A DNA stretch of 64,000 nt from Methyloceanibacter caenitepidi. GTDB lineage: Bacteria; Pseudomonadota; Alphaproteobacteria; Rhizobiales; Methyloligellaceae. The notes beneath the pieces are model-generated. The model saw nothing but the letters and a program-made list of their open reading frames with translations. It made no database searches and had not been told where the DNA came from. Positions 46,191 through 54,559 of the stretch are shown in pieces. Numbering within the stretch: the first letter of the stretch is position 1; each line of letters opens with the position of its first letter. Position numbers and translations under genes: made by a program. The DNA lies in assembly GCF_000828475.1 (NCBI RefSeq), contig NZ_AP014648.1, forward strand, positions 2,863,400 through 2,927,399, written 5' to 3'.

Positions 46191-46462
46191 CGTGTCGGCC
46201 CGTTCCTTCGGTTGGTCGGCAAGGGTTCGTCGTTGAGGCCCCGGCTGTTAGCCAGGCCACGCGCTATGCCTATTGCGAACCGCGCAAGCATGCAAACCAG
46301 AAAGGAAAATTGGGTTACGGCGCCTCAGGTCCGCCAAGTTTCAACTCACCGAGGCGTGAATTCAGGTGTACGAATTGTAATCCAAAACGACGCGTCCCGC
46401 GTTTAGTCTACACGGTGTCGATTCCCGACACCCTCAATGTTTGCAAGAGAAGGATACCCCCC

Positions 46463-46594
46463 ATGTATTTGCCCTCTCGCATGACAATGAGACTCATCGC
46501 AGCCGGGGCCTTCGTGCTGATCGCCACGGCGATGCACTCGCCTCTGGGCCCGAAACTGGCGGCCCTGCACGCGAGCATGGTCGGTTTGGTCTAG
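46463..46594 (+). CDS. Small hydrophobic protein
   Basis: 43 residues: MYLPSRMTMRLIAAGAFVLI followed by a hydrophobic end. AAGGA lies 9 nt upstream. A signal-anchor-like helix is present; function unknown. Confidence 0.4.
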   Translation: MYLPSRMTMRLIAAGAFVLIATAMHSPLGPKLAALHASMVGLV

Positions 46595-46894
46595 GACGGG
46601 AACGTCCTTCGGGAAGGAGCCTTGAGGACCCCCTCCTCCGGCTCCGTCAGTCCCCCGCGATGGGTGACATTGCGTCATGAACCGGTCCCGCCTTTGTGCT
46701 GCGCACGGAGGCGGGGGCGGCACACAGCTCAACCAGCAGTCCCGATCCGGCCTTAGAATTTTTTTTCCACGACGCCCAAATTCCAGCCGCAAAGAGCCGC
46801 GCGTTCGTCGCCGTTAAGTCGCGCGCTTGCCACCGAGGCGACATACGACTCTCCTCGGCCGGTTTCCGGCGCACCTAGTCTAGGACAGACAATA
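46595..46894. other. Short intergenic region
   Basis: 300 bp with no ORF or RNA gene that I can support. It includes an A/T-rich patch at about 46757-46770 that could be part of the promoter for the small peptide that follows. Confidence 0.4.
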
Positions 46895-47029
46895 ATGAAG
46901 ACAGTCTTTGCGTTTCTCATTGCACTCGGCATGTCGCTGCCGTTCGCCTCTGCCGCGTTCGCAGGCCCCGACGATTGCGCGGACGGCCAGACCTGGGACG
47001 AAGACACCCAGACCTGCGTGGATAACTAG
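46895..47029 (+). CDS. Small secreted Cys peptide
   Basis: 44 residues. A clean signal peptide (MKTVFAFLIALGMSLPFASA, cleavage after AFA) is followed by a 21-residue mature part, GPDDCADGQTWDEDTQTCVD plus Asn, acidic with two Cys in a CxxGxxWDxxTxxC pattern. A terminator follows about 40 bp downstream, supporting a real transcript. Function unknown. Confidence 0.6.
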   Translation: MKTVFAFLIALGMSLPFASAAFAGPDDCADGQTWDEDTQTCVDN

Positions 47030-47069
47030 ACCGCCGCAGTCTTGTACGCTTGAGTAAGCTTGAGCAGGG

Positions 47070-47100
47070 GGGCACTGGCTTCGGTCAGTGCCCTTTGTGT
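47070..47100 (+). terminator. Intrinsic terminator after the small secreted peptide
   Basis: GGGCACTG (47070-47077) pairs with CAGTGCCC (47086-47093) around a GCTTCGGT loop, followed by TTTGTGTTT. Confidence 0.8.
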
Positions 47101-47304
47101 TTAGGCATGACAAATCACGAACGTTCGGGGTGTTGCACTTCGGAAGGGAGGCGGCGAATGAGCCGAACTTCGTGGCTGTTCGAACGAATGGCTGCTTTGA
47201 GGCCGCTAGGAGACCGGCAGGTTAAGAGAAACGCTTACGGTCATCTGCCCGTCGCGCGGTTCACAAATTGGCGAGCGTAGTGGACAAGCTACTGGGCGCT
47301 TTGC

Positions 47305-48222
47305 TCAGCTCCGGCCCCCAGCGGCCGCAAGGCGCGCGTGTCGGCGGGGTGTATTGCCCATGACGCGCTTATAGGCGGTGCTGAATGCGCTTTCCGATTC
47401 ATACCCGAGCGAGCGGGCGACTGCACCGATCGCGTCGCCGCGCGACAGGCTGCGTCCGGCGAGCAGCATCCGCCAACGGGTGAGATATTCGATCGGTCCT
47501 TCGCCCACCAATTGCTTGAATCGTGCCGCAAAACTGGATCGCGACATCCCGACGTCTGCGGCAAGTGATTGCACTGTCCAACGCCGCGCCGGTTCTCGAT
47601 GGATCGCGGCAATCGCCGCCCCGACGCGCCTGTCGGAGAGCGCGGAAAACCACCCGACGTCCTTGCCTTCGCCCAGATGAAGACGCAGCGCCAAAACAAA
47701 GATCATATGGGCCAGATGCTGTGCGATCAGGACGCTTCCCGGCTGGGCAACGGCCAGTTCCTGTCGCATCCGATCAAAGGCCCAGCGCAGCGTCACGCGA
47801 TCAGCCTCGCTTTGCAGGTGGACGATCGGCGGCAGTAGCCCCAGCAACATCTCCGCATGGGGCCCCGCGAACTGGAAATGGCTGCCGAGCACCGTCACTC
47901 CGCCGCCGCCGTTCAACTTGACGACCATACCTTCGGGGGAGCCTACGAAATGAGGTCGGTAATCCTCAGCCGGCAGGTTCGGATCGCTTGCGATTTGAAA
48001 CGGCAAACCGTGCGGCAACAAGAAACAGTCGCCTTCCTCGAGTAGCACAGGCGGGCCTGCGCCTTCGACCGTGATCCAGCACCTGCCTGCGGTCAAGGCG
48101 TAGCATTTGATCCCCCGGTCATAGGCGTCGAAACCGATCGACCAGTCGCCGCCCGCCTCAAAGCCACCGACGCGGTAGCTTCTCGGCTCCAGCAGCGCGA
48201 GGACATCGGATAGCGGATCCAT
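47305..48222 (-). CDS. AraC-family regulator with cupin sensor domain
   Basis: 305 residues. The N-terminal cupin_6-type sensor (about 10-165) contains CWITVEGAGPPVLLEEGDCF and LPHGLPFQIASDP. The C-terminal double helix-turn-helix has RRWTVQSLAADVGMSRSSFA and AVARSLGYESESAFSTAYKR. It is divergent from the membrane protein and oxidoreductase genes to the right and probably regulates them; the effector is unknown. Confidence 0.92.
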   Translation of the reverse strand: MDPLSDVLALLEPRSYRVGGFEAGGDWSIGFDAYDRGIKCYALTAGRCWITVEGAGPPVLLEEGDCFLLPHGLPFQIASDPNLPAEDYRPHFVGSPEGMVVKLNGGGGVTVLGSHFQFAGPHAEMLLGLLPPIVHLQSEADRVTLRWAFDRMRQELAVAQPGSVLIAQHLAHMIFVLALRLHLGEGKDVGWFSALSDRRVGAAIAAIHREPARRWTVQSLAADVGMSRSSFAARFKQLVGEGPIEYLTRWRMLLAGRSLSRGDAIGAVARSLGYESESAFSTAYKRVMGNTPRRHARLAAAGGRS

Positions 48223-48343
48223 GTCTGGACGATCTCCAAGGAAAATTGGATGATGACGCATAGATCGTCCGGAATCAATCGTCCATGATCGGCGCCGAAT
48301 AAGCCCGGCGGGTCGCCCCGGTCCCTCATTGGGAAGATCTACA

Positions 48344-48715
48344 ATGCCCTTTCAGATAATGGCGTACATCACGGCGGCTGCCGCTTGCCTTCTGGGGCTC
48401 CGCTTCATCTTCGCTGGCGGGGGCGTACTCAAGGAGTGGGGCATCGAAGGGACTGCTGGCGCGCTTATTCTCTTTCGCCGGCTCGGCGTGATCTATCTCG
48501 GCCTTGCCCTGATCTTCTTCTTGGGACGCAATGCGGCCCCCTCGGATTTCCGCTCGGCTGTTTGCCTCGTCATGGCCGGCGCGGTCGCAGTTCTCGCCTC
48601 CCTGGGGCTATTCGAATTCCTGTCGCGACGAGCCAGCAGCGGAATCTTCCGCTCGGTCGTAAGCGAGGCGGTGCTGTCGGCTGCTTTCGTCTGGCTATGG
48701 TGGAGCGGACGATGA
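48344..48715 (+). CDS. Small four-helix membrane protein
   Basis: 123 residues with about four hydrophobic helices (IMAYITAAAACLLGLRFIF, LGVIYLGLALIFFLG, VCLVMAGAVAVLASLGLF, AVLSAAFVWLWWS). It fits the DUF4345-like membrane type but the family is uncertain. First gene of the unit divergent from the AraC regulator. Confidence 0.75.
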   Translation: MPFQIMAYITAAAACLLGLRFIFAGGGVLKEWGIEGTAGALILFRRLGVIYLGLALIFFLGRNAAPSDFRSAVCLVMAGAVAVLASLGLFEFLSRRASSGIFRSVVSEAVLSAAFVWLWWSGR

Positions 48716-48772
48716 CAGCACGGTTCTATCGACTTGCGCCCATGACGCAACATTGTGAACCGAGCTAGTCTC

Positions 48773-49732
48773 ATGAAGCGCGTTCAATATCATCGCTTTG
48801 GCGGCCCCGAGGAACTGCAGCTTGATGATGTAGCCCGGCCGGAGCCCGGGGCCGGCCAGGTACGCGTGCAGGTCAGGGCTGCGGCAGCCAACCCGATGGA
48901 TTGGAAGATTCGGCGCGGCGAAATGAAGATGCTTTCCGGGTCTAGGTTTCCGCGCGGTCTTGGCCATGACTTCGCCGGGATTGTCGATGCCGTTGGGCCA
49001 GGCACCGTTCGGCTAGAGGTGGGCGACGCGGTCGTTGGCGTCGCCACGATTCCCGCAGCCGGCGCCTTCGCGGAATCGGTGATTGCAGAGGAGAAGAACA
49101 CCGTCCTCAAGGCGCCGTCGATTTCGTTCGAGCAGGCGGCTGCGTTGACGTTGGTTGCCGTGACCGCATGGACCGGAATGGTGCAGCGGGCGCAAGTGAG
49201 AGCGGGCCAATCGGTCTTTATCGCTGGATGCCTGGGCGGCGTTGGCCGTGCCGCGGTGCAGATCGCTCGCTTGCGCGTGGCAAGGGTCACCGGCAGTTGC
49301 AGCGCGGCCGGGCACGAGGAAGCTCTGGCGTTGGGCGTGAGCGAGGTTGTCGATTATCACGACTTCGACTTCGCGCGATACCGGAACCGCTTCGATGTGG
49401 TGTTCGATACGGCGGGAAAATTGTCGTTCAGGCAATGTGGCGCGATGCTCAAGCAGGGTGGCCAATCGCTGCATATCGTCCCGACATTGGCCAAGATGAT
49501 CGGCAGTCTGCTCTCGCCGCGGCATCACCTGGTCTTCGGCAATCCGACCCTGGAATCGCTCACGAACGTCACCGAGGCATGCGAACAAGGCAAACTCATC
49601 CCTGCGATCGGTCGAATCGTGCCGCTGTCGGAAGCGATCTCGGCAATCGTCGAACTCGAGACAAAAGGCTTGCCCAAGGGAAAGCTGGTGGTCGTTCCCG
49701 ATGCGTGGCCTGTGCGTGACAGCACGTCCTGA
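48773..49732 (+). CDS. Zinc-independent MDR/quinone oxidoreductase-like protein
   Basis: 319 residues. An N-terminal GroES-like domain (HRFGGPEELQLDDVARPEPG, then GHDFAGIVDAVGPG) precedes a Rossmann NADPH domain (FIAGCLGGVGRAAVQIARL). No structural-zinc Cys cluster is seen, as in quinone oxidoreductases. It lies 57 bp after the membrane gene, in the same orientation, near the AraC regulator. Physiological substrate unknown. Confidence 0.9.
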   Translation: MKRVQYHRFGGPEELQLDDVARPEPGAGQVRVQVRAAAANPMDWKIRRGEMKMLSGSRFPRGLGHDFAGIVDAVGPGTVRLEVGDAVVGVATIPAAGAFAESVIAEEKNTVLKAPSISFEQAAALTLVAVTAWTGMVQRAQVRAGQSVFIAGCLGGVGRAAVQIARLRVARVTGSCSAAGHEEALALGVSEVVDYHDFDFARYRNRFDVVFDTAGKLSFRQCGAMLKQGGQSLHIVPTLAKMIGSLLSPRHHLVFGNPTLESLTNVTEACEQGKLIPAIGRIVPLSEAISAIVELETKGLPKGKLVVVPDAWPVRDSTS

Positions 49733-49860
49733 ACTTGCTTCGACGCCAACCAAAGAAAGTCCATGACGGCGACCAAGTTTGGTCTGAAGAACCAGAAACT
49801 ACGGAAGCTTTTAGATGCGGTTAGCCGGGCCCGAAATGGCGACTATTGGTTTGCGTTAGG

Positions 49861-49909
49861 TGGCAGCCCGTAGGGGAATCGAACCCCTGTTTCCGCCGTG
49901 AGAGGGCGG
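49861..49909. repeat. Truncated tRNA-Glu(CTC) 3' end: left attachment site of the prophage
   Basis: On the minus strand the sequence reads the anticodon arm (CCGCC-CTCTCAC-GGCGG, anticodon CTC), T arm (AGGGGTTCGATTCCCCT), acceptor 3' half and CCA of a tRNA-Glu. The 5' half is missing and replaced by other DNA at 49910. This is the att remnant left by integration into the tRNA 3' end. The intact tRNA should lie beyond the window. Confidence 0.85.
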
Positions 49910-50056
49910 GAAAATCGCGAGCAAAATCAATGCCGGTTGCAACTCTTGGGGGACAGAAAACGGCCCTAAAACAGGTGAAAGTTACAACCTGCCACAACGC
50001 AAAAAGCCCGCCCCCTGGTTAAGGGACGGGCCGAAGAGCGGGTGCGTTCGATCTTG

Positions 50057-50209
50057 TTACGAAGTCAGCCCGTGCATGGCGCACACCGTGATGCCTGCGG
50101 CACAGAGCCAGTAGCCTGCCGCCCACGGGTGCCCGAGCCAAAGCATCCACGGCACCTGCATGAGGTAGAGCGTCAGAATGAGGGCCGTGATCCACCAAGC
50201 GGGAGACAT
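50057..50209 (-). CDS. Small prophage membrane protein
   Basis: 50 residues with two hydrophobic segments (AWWITALILTLYLMQVPWML, then WLCAAGITVCAMHGL). It starts one base after the previous gene's stop, so it is coupled to it. Function unknown. Confidence 0.55.
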   Translation of the reverse strand: MSPAWWITALILTLYLMQVPWMLWLGHPWAAGYWLCAAGITVCAMHGLTS

Positions 50210-50210
50210 G

Positions 50211-50495
50211 CTAGCGCTGTTCCTTCGCCGCGAACCGTGCCAAGTCTTCGACCATGCAAAGGGCTTCGCGGCGCGAGACGGGAACGTCGATGAATTTGTC
50301 CTGGGCCAGATGCACCCGCCAATGCGCCTTTCCGCAGTGCTCGCGGAACCGGACCCACGGGAACGGGTTCGAGCACGTCGGTTCGTTGATGTCCCCGAAG
50401 TTCATATGCTGAAGGCGGTAGCCTTCCGGAGCATCGGAGGCTTCCGTGTCACAGGGGCGCTCGGGCGTGTGTAGCTGAATCACCTTGTCGTCCAT
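50211..50495 (-). CDS. Prophage hypothetical protein
   Basis: 94 residues, soluble, with WVRFREHCGKAHWRVHLAQD in the middle and a helical end. It overlaps the upstream gene by 16 bp in a compact late operon. No family recognised. Confidence 0.65.
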   Translation of the reverse strand: MDDKVIQLHTPERPCDTEASDAPEGYRLQHMNFGDINEPTCSNPFPWVRFREHCGKAHWRVHLAQDKFIDVPVSRREALCMVEDLARFAAKEQR

Positions 50496-50749
50496 ACCGT
50501 CCTCAGTTTTTTGCGTGACGTGATGCAGCCCTTGGGAATCACGGTTACGTCTCCTACGGATTCGTCCTCGCCGGGCTCCGGTTCGATGAGCGAAGCCGCG
50601 AGCGTCAGATCGCGCTTATCTTCCCGGATTACCCAGCCACGAGTGACGCAGCGTGCGGGCGTAGGGAGTTCGGACACCGCGTGCCATTCCGCCGAGCCCT
50701 TGATGTCGAGCCAGCGGACCTCGACGAAATCGCGTTTAGGCTGCTGCAC
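50480..50749 (-). CDS. Prophage hypothetical protein
   Basis: 89 residues with a beta-rich look (FVEVRWLDIKGSAEWHAVSE, then VGDVTVIPKGCITS), overlapping the metallophosphoesterase gene by 14 bp. It resembles small phage proteins that regulate or modify late functions; unassigned. Confidence 0.65.
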   Translation of the reverse strand: MQQPKRDFVEVRWLDIKGSAEWHAVSELPTPARCVTRGWVIREDKRDLTLAASLIEPEPGEDESVGDVTVIPKGCITSRKKLRTVWTTR

Positions 50750-51821
50750 GCTTCCCTCGCTTCATCGTGAGGAAGTCCGCGCCTTCCTCAACGTCGAGGA
50801 AGGTCGTGATTGTCCGGCGCTCTGGCTCAAAGACCGTCACGCCACCACAGCCGGTACGCTGCTCTTTCAGGCTCAAGCGCCTGGCGTGGTCGTCCATGAA
50901 CTTGTAGCCGCGGACCCGGAGAAAGGTCTGGATACGGCCGCGTCCCGGGTTCTCAAAGACGAAGAGCCCTGAGTTATGCTTGTGGCCTGCGACGTACAGG
51001 TCCGCGTCTTCGCCCTTCTGGCCTTCCCGCATGAGCCCGTGCATTGGGTTCCAGATCGAGTTGCCGGCGAAGTCGTGCGCCGCGAAGATGCGGGGCTCCC
51101 AGCCGTTGGGGAACGAAAGCCGGAACCGCGCCTCCCAATCGTGCAGGATGATCTTGTGGGCCTTATTCTTGGAAACCATCCTGGCCAGGATTTCGGCCCC
51201 GTCGTTCCAGGCGTCGTGATTACCGACCAGCACAAGAAAGAACGGCGTATTGAGCAGGAACCACTCCGCGAACCGCCGCGCAGTCTTGATCGACGCGTCC
51301 TGTTCGGCGTAGAGCCGCATCAGCCGGCCGACCCAATTGTTCGTGGTGTCACCTATGTTGGCGGCGACAAGCCCGTCCGTCTCGTTGCAGATCCGCACAT
51401 GCTTTCGCAGCACCGGTAGATTGCAGCCGTTGTCGTCGATGTGCGGATCACCGAACCAGAGAATGCCGAACGGCCTATTGTCCTTGACCTTGATCGGGAA
51501 CCAGGTGTGCGCCTCGTGGCTCTCCATGCGCTTCTCGAAACGCTTCTCTGCCATGTCGAGAAGTTCCTCGACCTCCACGTCTTCGTCGGGGAAGTCTGGG
51601 AACTCGATCTCCGTGGGGCGTTCAGTCTTGCGGGCACCGTCCGGTGAGAGACCGTGCCGCGCTTTGATTTTCTTGAGGCGGGATTGCAGCGCGCGTTGGC
51701 TGATGTCCAGCTTGGCCGCGGCCTCCACGCGCGTCGCGGACGAATCCACGACCTCAATGGTGCGCTGCGCCTCCGCCAAAGAGATCGGTGCGCCGCTCAA
51801 CTTCTTACCGTGTGCTGGCAT
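50736..51821 (-). CDS. Prophage HTH plus metallophosphoesterase protein
   Basis: 361 residues. The N-terminal part (about 10-55) looks like a helix-turn-helix (AEAQRTIEVVDSSATRVEAA, DISQRALQSRL). From about residue 115 a metallophosphoesterase domain follows: ILWFGDPHIDDNGC, NIGDTTNNWVG, VGNHDAWNDG and VAGHKHNSG. Such phage genes may act on nucleic acids, but the substrate is unknown. Just downstream of the paralogous small gene at 51825. Confidence 0.8.
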   Translation of the reverse strand: MPAHGKKLSGAPISLAEAQRTIEVVDSSATRVEAAAKLDISQRALQSRLKKIKARHGLSPDGARKTERPTEIEFPDFPDEDVEVEELLDMAEKRFEKRMESHEAHTWFPIKVKDNRPFGILWFGDPHIDDNGCNLPVLRKHVRICNETDGLVAANIGDTTNNWVGRLMRLYAEQDASIKTARRFAEWFLLNTPFFLVLVGNHDAWNDGAEILARMVSKNKAHKIILHDWEARFRLSFPNGWEPRIFAAHDFAGNSIWNPMHGLMREGQKGEDADLYVAGHKHNSGLFVFENPGRGRIQTFLRVRGYKFMDDHARRLSLKEQRTGCGGVTVFEPERRTITTFLDVEEGADFLTMKRGKRAAA

Positions 51822-51824
51822 GTG

Positions 51825-52223
51825 CTAGATCGCCGTGTCTGTTTCGCAAATGACGGTGTCGCGGTGTCCGCATTCCGGCATCTTCCAGGCGATCACCTCA
51901 CCGGTCCGGGTATCGACGATCGGCACCGGGCAAGCGACGCGCCACGTCCGGTACGATGAACCCTTGTGGGCCTGATCCCAGGACACTCCAAGCATGATCG
52001 ATGCGCGCTGGCAGCGTTGCCGATTGAAGGGTTGTGCCGCTGCACCCATGGCTTCGGCTTGGTCGAATAGCTGAACCTCGAGGCGCCGGCACTGCATCAT
52101 GCCGTGTTCGACCTTCCAGTCCCGGTTCTCGTGCCCTGTCCATCCTGCATTCTGATCCGGTGGGCCTGCAATGAAGGTCTTGCATACGATCAGCGTCACT
52201 ATTGCTGGCATGGGCACTGGCAT
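51825..52223 (-). CDS. Prophage Cys-rich hypothetical protein (paralogue of 42224-42628)
   Basis: 132 residues with MMQCRRLEVQLFDQAEAMGA, QRCQRASIMLG, ACPVPIVDTRTGEVIAWKMP and CGHRDTVIC. The C-terminal 70 residues are nearly the same as the copy at 42224. A short hydrophobic N-terminus. It lies 3 bp upstream of the metallophosphoesterase gene. Confidence 0.75.
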   Translation of the reverse strand: MPVPMPAIVTLIVCKTFIAGPPDQNAGWTGHENRDWKVEHGMMQCRRLEVQLFDQAEAMGAAAQPFNRQRCQRASIMLGVSWDQAHKGSSYRTWRVACPVPIVDTRTGEVIAWKMPECGHRDTVICETDTAI

Positions 52224-52330
52224 GGATTCCCTCCTAGCGCTCGGTGAGTTGCTTGGTCATGGGCTTAAACCAGCGTGACCTTGAAGCCGGGATCGATCTC
52301 TTTCATTTGAACCCCCTTGGGTGATATGTA

Positions 52331-52359
52331 TTGACTTCGATAGCTAAGATATGCATAAC
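52331..52359 (+). promoter_or_regulatory. Sigma-70-like promoter of the prophage regulator/GIY-YIG unit
   Basis: TTGACT (52331-52336), a 17-nt spacer and CATAAC (52354-52359), located 30 bp upstream of the XRE start. The match at -10 is 4 of 6. Confidence 0.45.
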
Positions 52360-52390
52360 ATTGGCGCATGCTGGCGTCAAGCTGGTAAAC

Positions 52391-52621
52391 ATGGACCATA
52401 AACACGTTAAGATGAGCGCACGACAGAGCAGGACCGCCAGGGCATGGCTGGGCTGGAATCAGGCGGATTTGGCCGAAAAGGCTGGATGTGCGACCAGGAC
52501 AGTCATGGATTTCGAGCGGGACGCGCGGAACACCGCAACAGGCAGTCAGGTCCTCATCCGCATGGCCTTCGAACGCGAAGGCATAGAGTTCGTTGACGGC
52601 GGGCTAGTGCTAAAACCGTGA
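52391..52621 (+). CDS. XRE-family regulator of the prophage accessory unit
   Basis: 76 residues with a helix-turn-helix (SARQSRTARAWLGWNQADLA, EKAGCATRTVMDFERDAR) and the family-typical end IRMAFEREGIEFVDGG. The start could also be 52412. It is the first gene of a plus-strand unit that also contains the two GIY-YIG-like genes, and similar in type to the island regulator at 18546. Confidence 0.8.
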   Translation: MDHKHVKMSARQSRTARAWLGWNQADLAEKAGCATRTVMDFERDARNTATGSQVLIRMAFEREGIEFVDGGLVLKP

Positions 52622-52640
52622 GTCAGAAAGGCAAGCGCAA

Positions 52641-53084
52641 GTGACTGGCATCTATGTGATTAGCGACGGCCCGGAACGTTGCAAGATTGGTGTTACCAAC
52701 AATCCCAAGATGCGCCGCAACGCATTGAAGCCAGAGGCGCACGGAACTCTCACAATCGAATTTGTGCGCGACTGCGGTGCATTTAGAGAGGCAGTCGAAC
52801 GAACCGCCCACAGCCTACTTAAAGAGAAACGAGACTGTGGCGAGTGGTTCCACGTCACCCCGCGAGAGGCAATTGAGGCTGTAACTCACGCGGCTGATGT
52901 TCTCAATGTCTGCCTAAGCGACTTCTCCCTGCCCATCAAAAAGAAGCTTGCCCTTATCCCTGCCGACTTGTGGGCTGAGATCGAGCGGATTGCGAAGCGG
53001 GACCACAGCGGTGTAGCGAGCAAGGCGATCATTCACATGATCCGCACTTTCGTTGAGGCGGACCGAAAGGAGCGGAAGAAGTGA
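52641..53084 (+). CDS. GIY-YIG-like protein 1 of a tandem pair
   Basis: 147 residues from GTG 52641. The first 95 residues have the T5orf172/MUG113 type of the GIY-YIG nuclease superfamily: GIYVISDGPERCKIGVTNNP, then RDCGAFREAVERTAHSLLKE and CGEWFHVTPREAIEAV. The C-terminal part (IPADLWAEIERIAKRD, then ASKAIIHMIRTFVEAD) looks like a ribbon-helix-helix DNA-binding tail. It overlaps the next gene (GTGA). A DNA endonuclease or regulator is possible. Confidence 0.75.
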   Translation: MTGIYVISDGPERCKIGVTNNPKMRRNALKPEAHGTLTIEFVRDCGAFREAVERTAHSLLKEKRDCGEWFHVTPREAIEAVTHAADVLNVCLSDFSLPIKKKLALIPADLWAEIERIAKRDHSGVASKAIIHMIRTFVEADRKERKK

Positions 53085-53524
53085 GCGTCGTTTACGCCAT
53101 CAGTAACAGCGAGAACGGCCAAGTGAAGGTCGGCATGTCGCACAATCTGGGTAAGCGAACGGCAGAACTGTGCCGGCCAGCACATTGCAATCTAATCTTC
53201 TCCATTGAATGCAAAGAACCGAGGCTGACAGAGCGCGTTGCCCACTTATTGCTGAACGGATATGGTCGCGGCGGGGAATGGTTTGCCGTGACCGAGGACC
53301 AAGCGGTTTACGCAATCAAAAAAGCCTATGCCGACGTGATTGGTCCGCGAGAGTTGGTCGCAAAACTTGAAGGGCCAACCTTAACGCTCCGCGCCGATCC
53401 AGAACTGCTTCAGTTGATCGATGATTGGCGCCGGGAGGAACCCGACCTCCCCGTGCGGTCCGAAGCCGTGAGACGGATGCTCAAGGCTGAAGGCGAGCGC
53501 CGCCAGAAAGGACGCAGGAAATGA
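53081..53524 (+). CDS. GIY-YIG-like protein 2 of a tandem pair
   Basis: 147 residues from GTG 53081. Same layout as its neighbour: SVVYAISNSENGQVKVGMSH, then ERVAHLLLNGYGRGGEWFAV, followed by a C-terminal helical tail (DPELLQLIDDWRREEPDLPV, RSEAVRRML) like a ribbon-helix-helix. Sequence divergence between the pair shows an old duplication rather than a recent copy. ATGA overlap with the next gene. Confidence 0.75.
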   Translation: MSVVYAISNSENGQVKVGMSHNLGKRTAELCRPAHCNLIFSIECKEPRLTERVAHLLLNGYGRGGEWFAVTEDQAVYAIKKAYADVIGPRELVAKLEGPTLTLRADPELLQLIDDWRREEPDLPVRSEAVRRMLKAEGERRQKGRRK

Positions 53525-53778
53525 CCGAGTGGAGGCGGATGGAAAGCGCGCCGAAGGATGGAACGCATGTAATCTTAGCTGTCTCCGGAGCGTACACGTC
53601 CAAGCAAATCGTCGGGGAAGCGTACTTCAACTCCGAAGACCACGAAGAGGACGGCGATTGGTGGTGGGCAGGAACTAGTTCTGGTGATTACTACGCACAG
53701 TCCTTCAAAGAAGCTGCGTGGACCCCAACCCACTGGATGCCACTGCCTAACCCCCCGTCAAAAGCAGCGCAAAGATAA
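53521..53778 (+). CDS. DUF551-like phage protein
   Basis: 85 residues. The start WRRMESAPKDGTHVILAVSG and the end AAWTPTHWMPLPNPP are typical of small DUF551-type phage proteins. Last gene of the plus-strand unit; its 3' end overlaps the convergent small membrane gene by 32 bp. Confidence 0.7.
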   Translation: MTEWRRMESAPKDGTHVILAVSGAYTSKQIVGEAYFNSEDHEEDGDWWWAGTSSGDYYAQSFKEAAWTPTHWMPLPNPPSKAAQR

Positions 53779-53878
53779 AGAACACGGCTAGTACGACAAG
53801 CACGATGGATATGGGGCGTAGGTCGTTTGGGACTTTGCCCCGCACCACGGGTCCAGGGTCGTCGGGCTGTCGGTTCAT
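53747..53878 (-). CDS. Small single-helix membrane protein of the lysis region
   Basis: 43 residues. A short hydrophilic N-terminus (MNRQPDDPGPVVRGKVP) precedes one membrane helix (ISIVLVVLAVFFIFALLL). Its start overlaps the stop of the upstream gene (ATGA), which supports it. Confidence 0.6.
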   Translation of the reverse strand: MNRQPDDPGPVVRGKVPNDLRPISIVLVVLAVFFIFALLLTGG

Positions 53879-54267
53879 GACTTCCGCTTCCAAAGCGCGG
53901 CGACCTGATACAGGAAGTAGAAGCCGACAACGGCCATCACCACATTCCAGATGTCGGACGACAGCGCATCGGTGCGGCCTCCGGTCCACTGACCGAGAGC
54001 TTTGTCCCAAACCAGTATCTTCCAGAGTAGGATGCCGACAGGCATAGCCAGGAAGGTTCGCATCTTGGCGTTCGGGCTGTCGGAGGATTCCTCGATGAGC
54101 ACTTGCTTCTTGGCCTTCAATGCCTCGATGCGCTCGTCGTACTGCATCCGCTTTTCGTCCGTCTGCGCTTGGGCTTTGGCGACTTGCGCGCGCGAGATTG
54201 CGTCCGCGACGCGTTCGACCGGATCAAGGAATATCTTGAGCGGGTTCACCCAATCGAGAAGAGACAT
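53875..54267 (-). CDS. Prophage protein with coiled coil and membrane helices
   Basis: 130 residues. A helical, charged stretch (VAKAQAQTDEKRMQYDERIE) is followed by hydrophobic segments (FLAMPVGILLWKILV and VVMAVVGFYFLYQVAAL). The position next to the endolysin suggests a role in lysis (holin or spanin-like), inferred from place only. Confidence 0.65.
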   Translation of the reverse strand: MSLLDWVNPLKIFLDPVERVADAISRAQVAKAQAQTDEKRMQYDERIEALKAKKQVLIEESSDSPNAKMRTFLAMPVGILLWKILVWDKALGQWTGGRTDALSSDIWNVVMAVVGFYFLYQVAALWKRKS

Positions 54268-54271
54268 TGGC

Positions 54272-54559
54272 CTAACCCTTCCGGCCCATCGGCGTGTTGG
54301 TGTACTTGCGCCACAGCGCATTCATTGCGCCGATCGCAAGGGTCAACGCGAAAGCGGTCTTCTTGTCGTAGACGGATGCCCACGGAACCCCGACGAGGTA
54401 TTGCAGAAGCTCGCCAACGTAAGGACTGACGACGACCAGTCCGCCAGCAAAGACATTCGCGGCGATGGTGCGCCATCCTTTCGGGACAAACGTCCACGCC
54501 ATGATGGATGCGACCGAAACAACGCCAAGCGCTAGAATGATGGATGTTACCCAATCCAT
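54272..54559 (-). CDS. Small prophage membrane protein, holin-like
   Basis: 95 residues with three hydrophobic segments (SIILALGVVSVASIMAW, NVFAGGLVVVSPYVGEL, AFALTLAIGAMNALW) and a charged C-terminus. It overlaps the endolysin gene by 13 bp. Such a size and topology suit a holin. Confidence 0.65.
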   Translation of the reverse strand: MDWVTSIILALGVVSVASIMAWTFVPKGWRTIAANVFAGGLVVVSPYVGELLQYLVGVPWASVYDKKTAFALTLAIGAMNALWRKYTNTPMGRKG

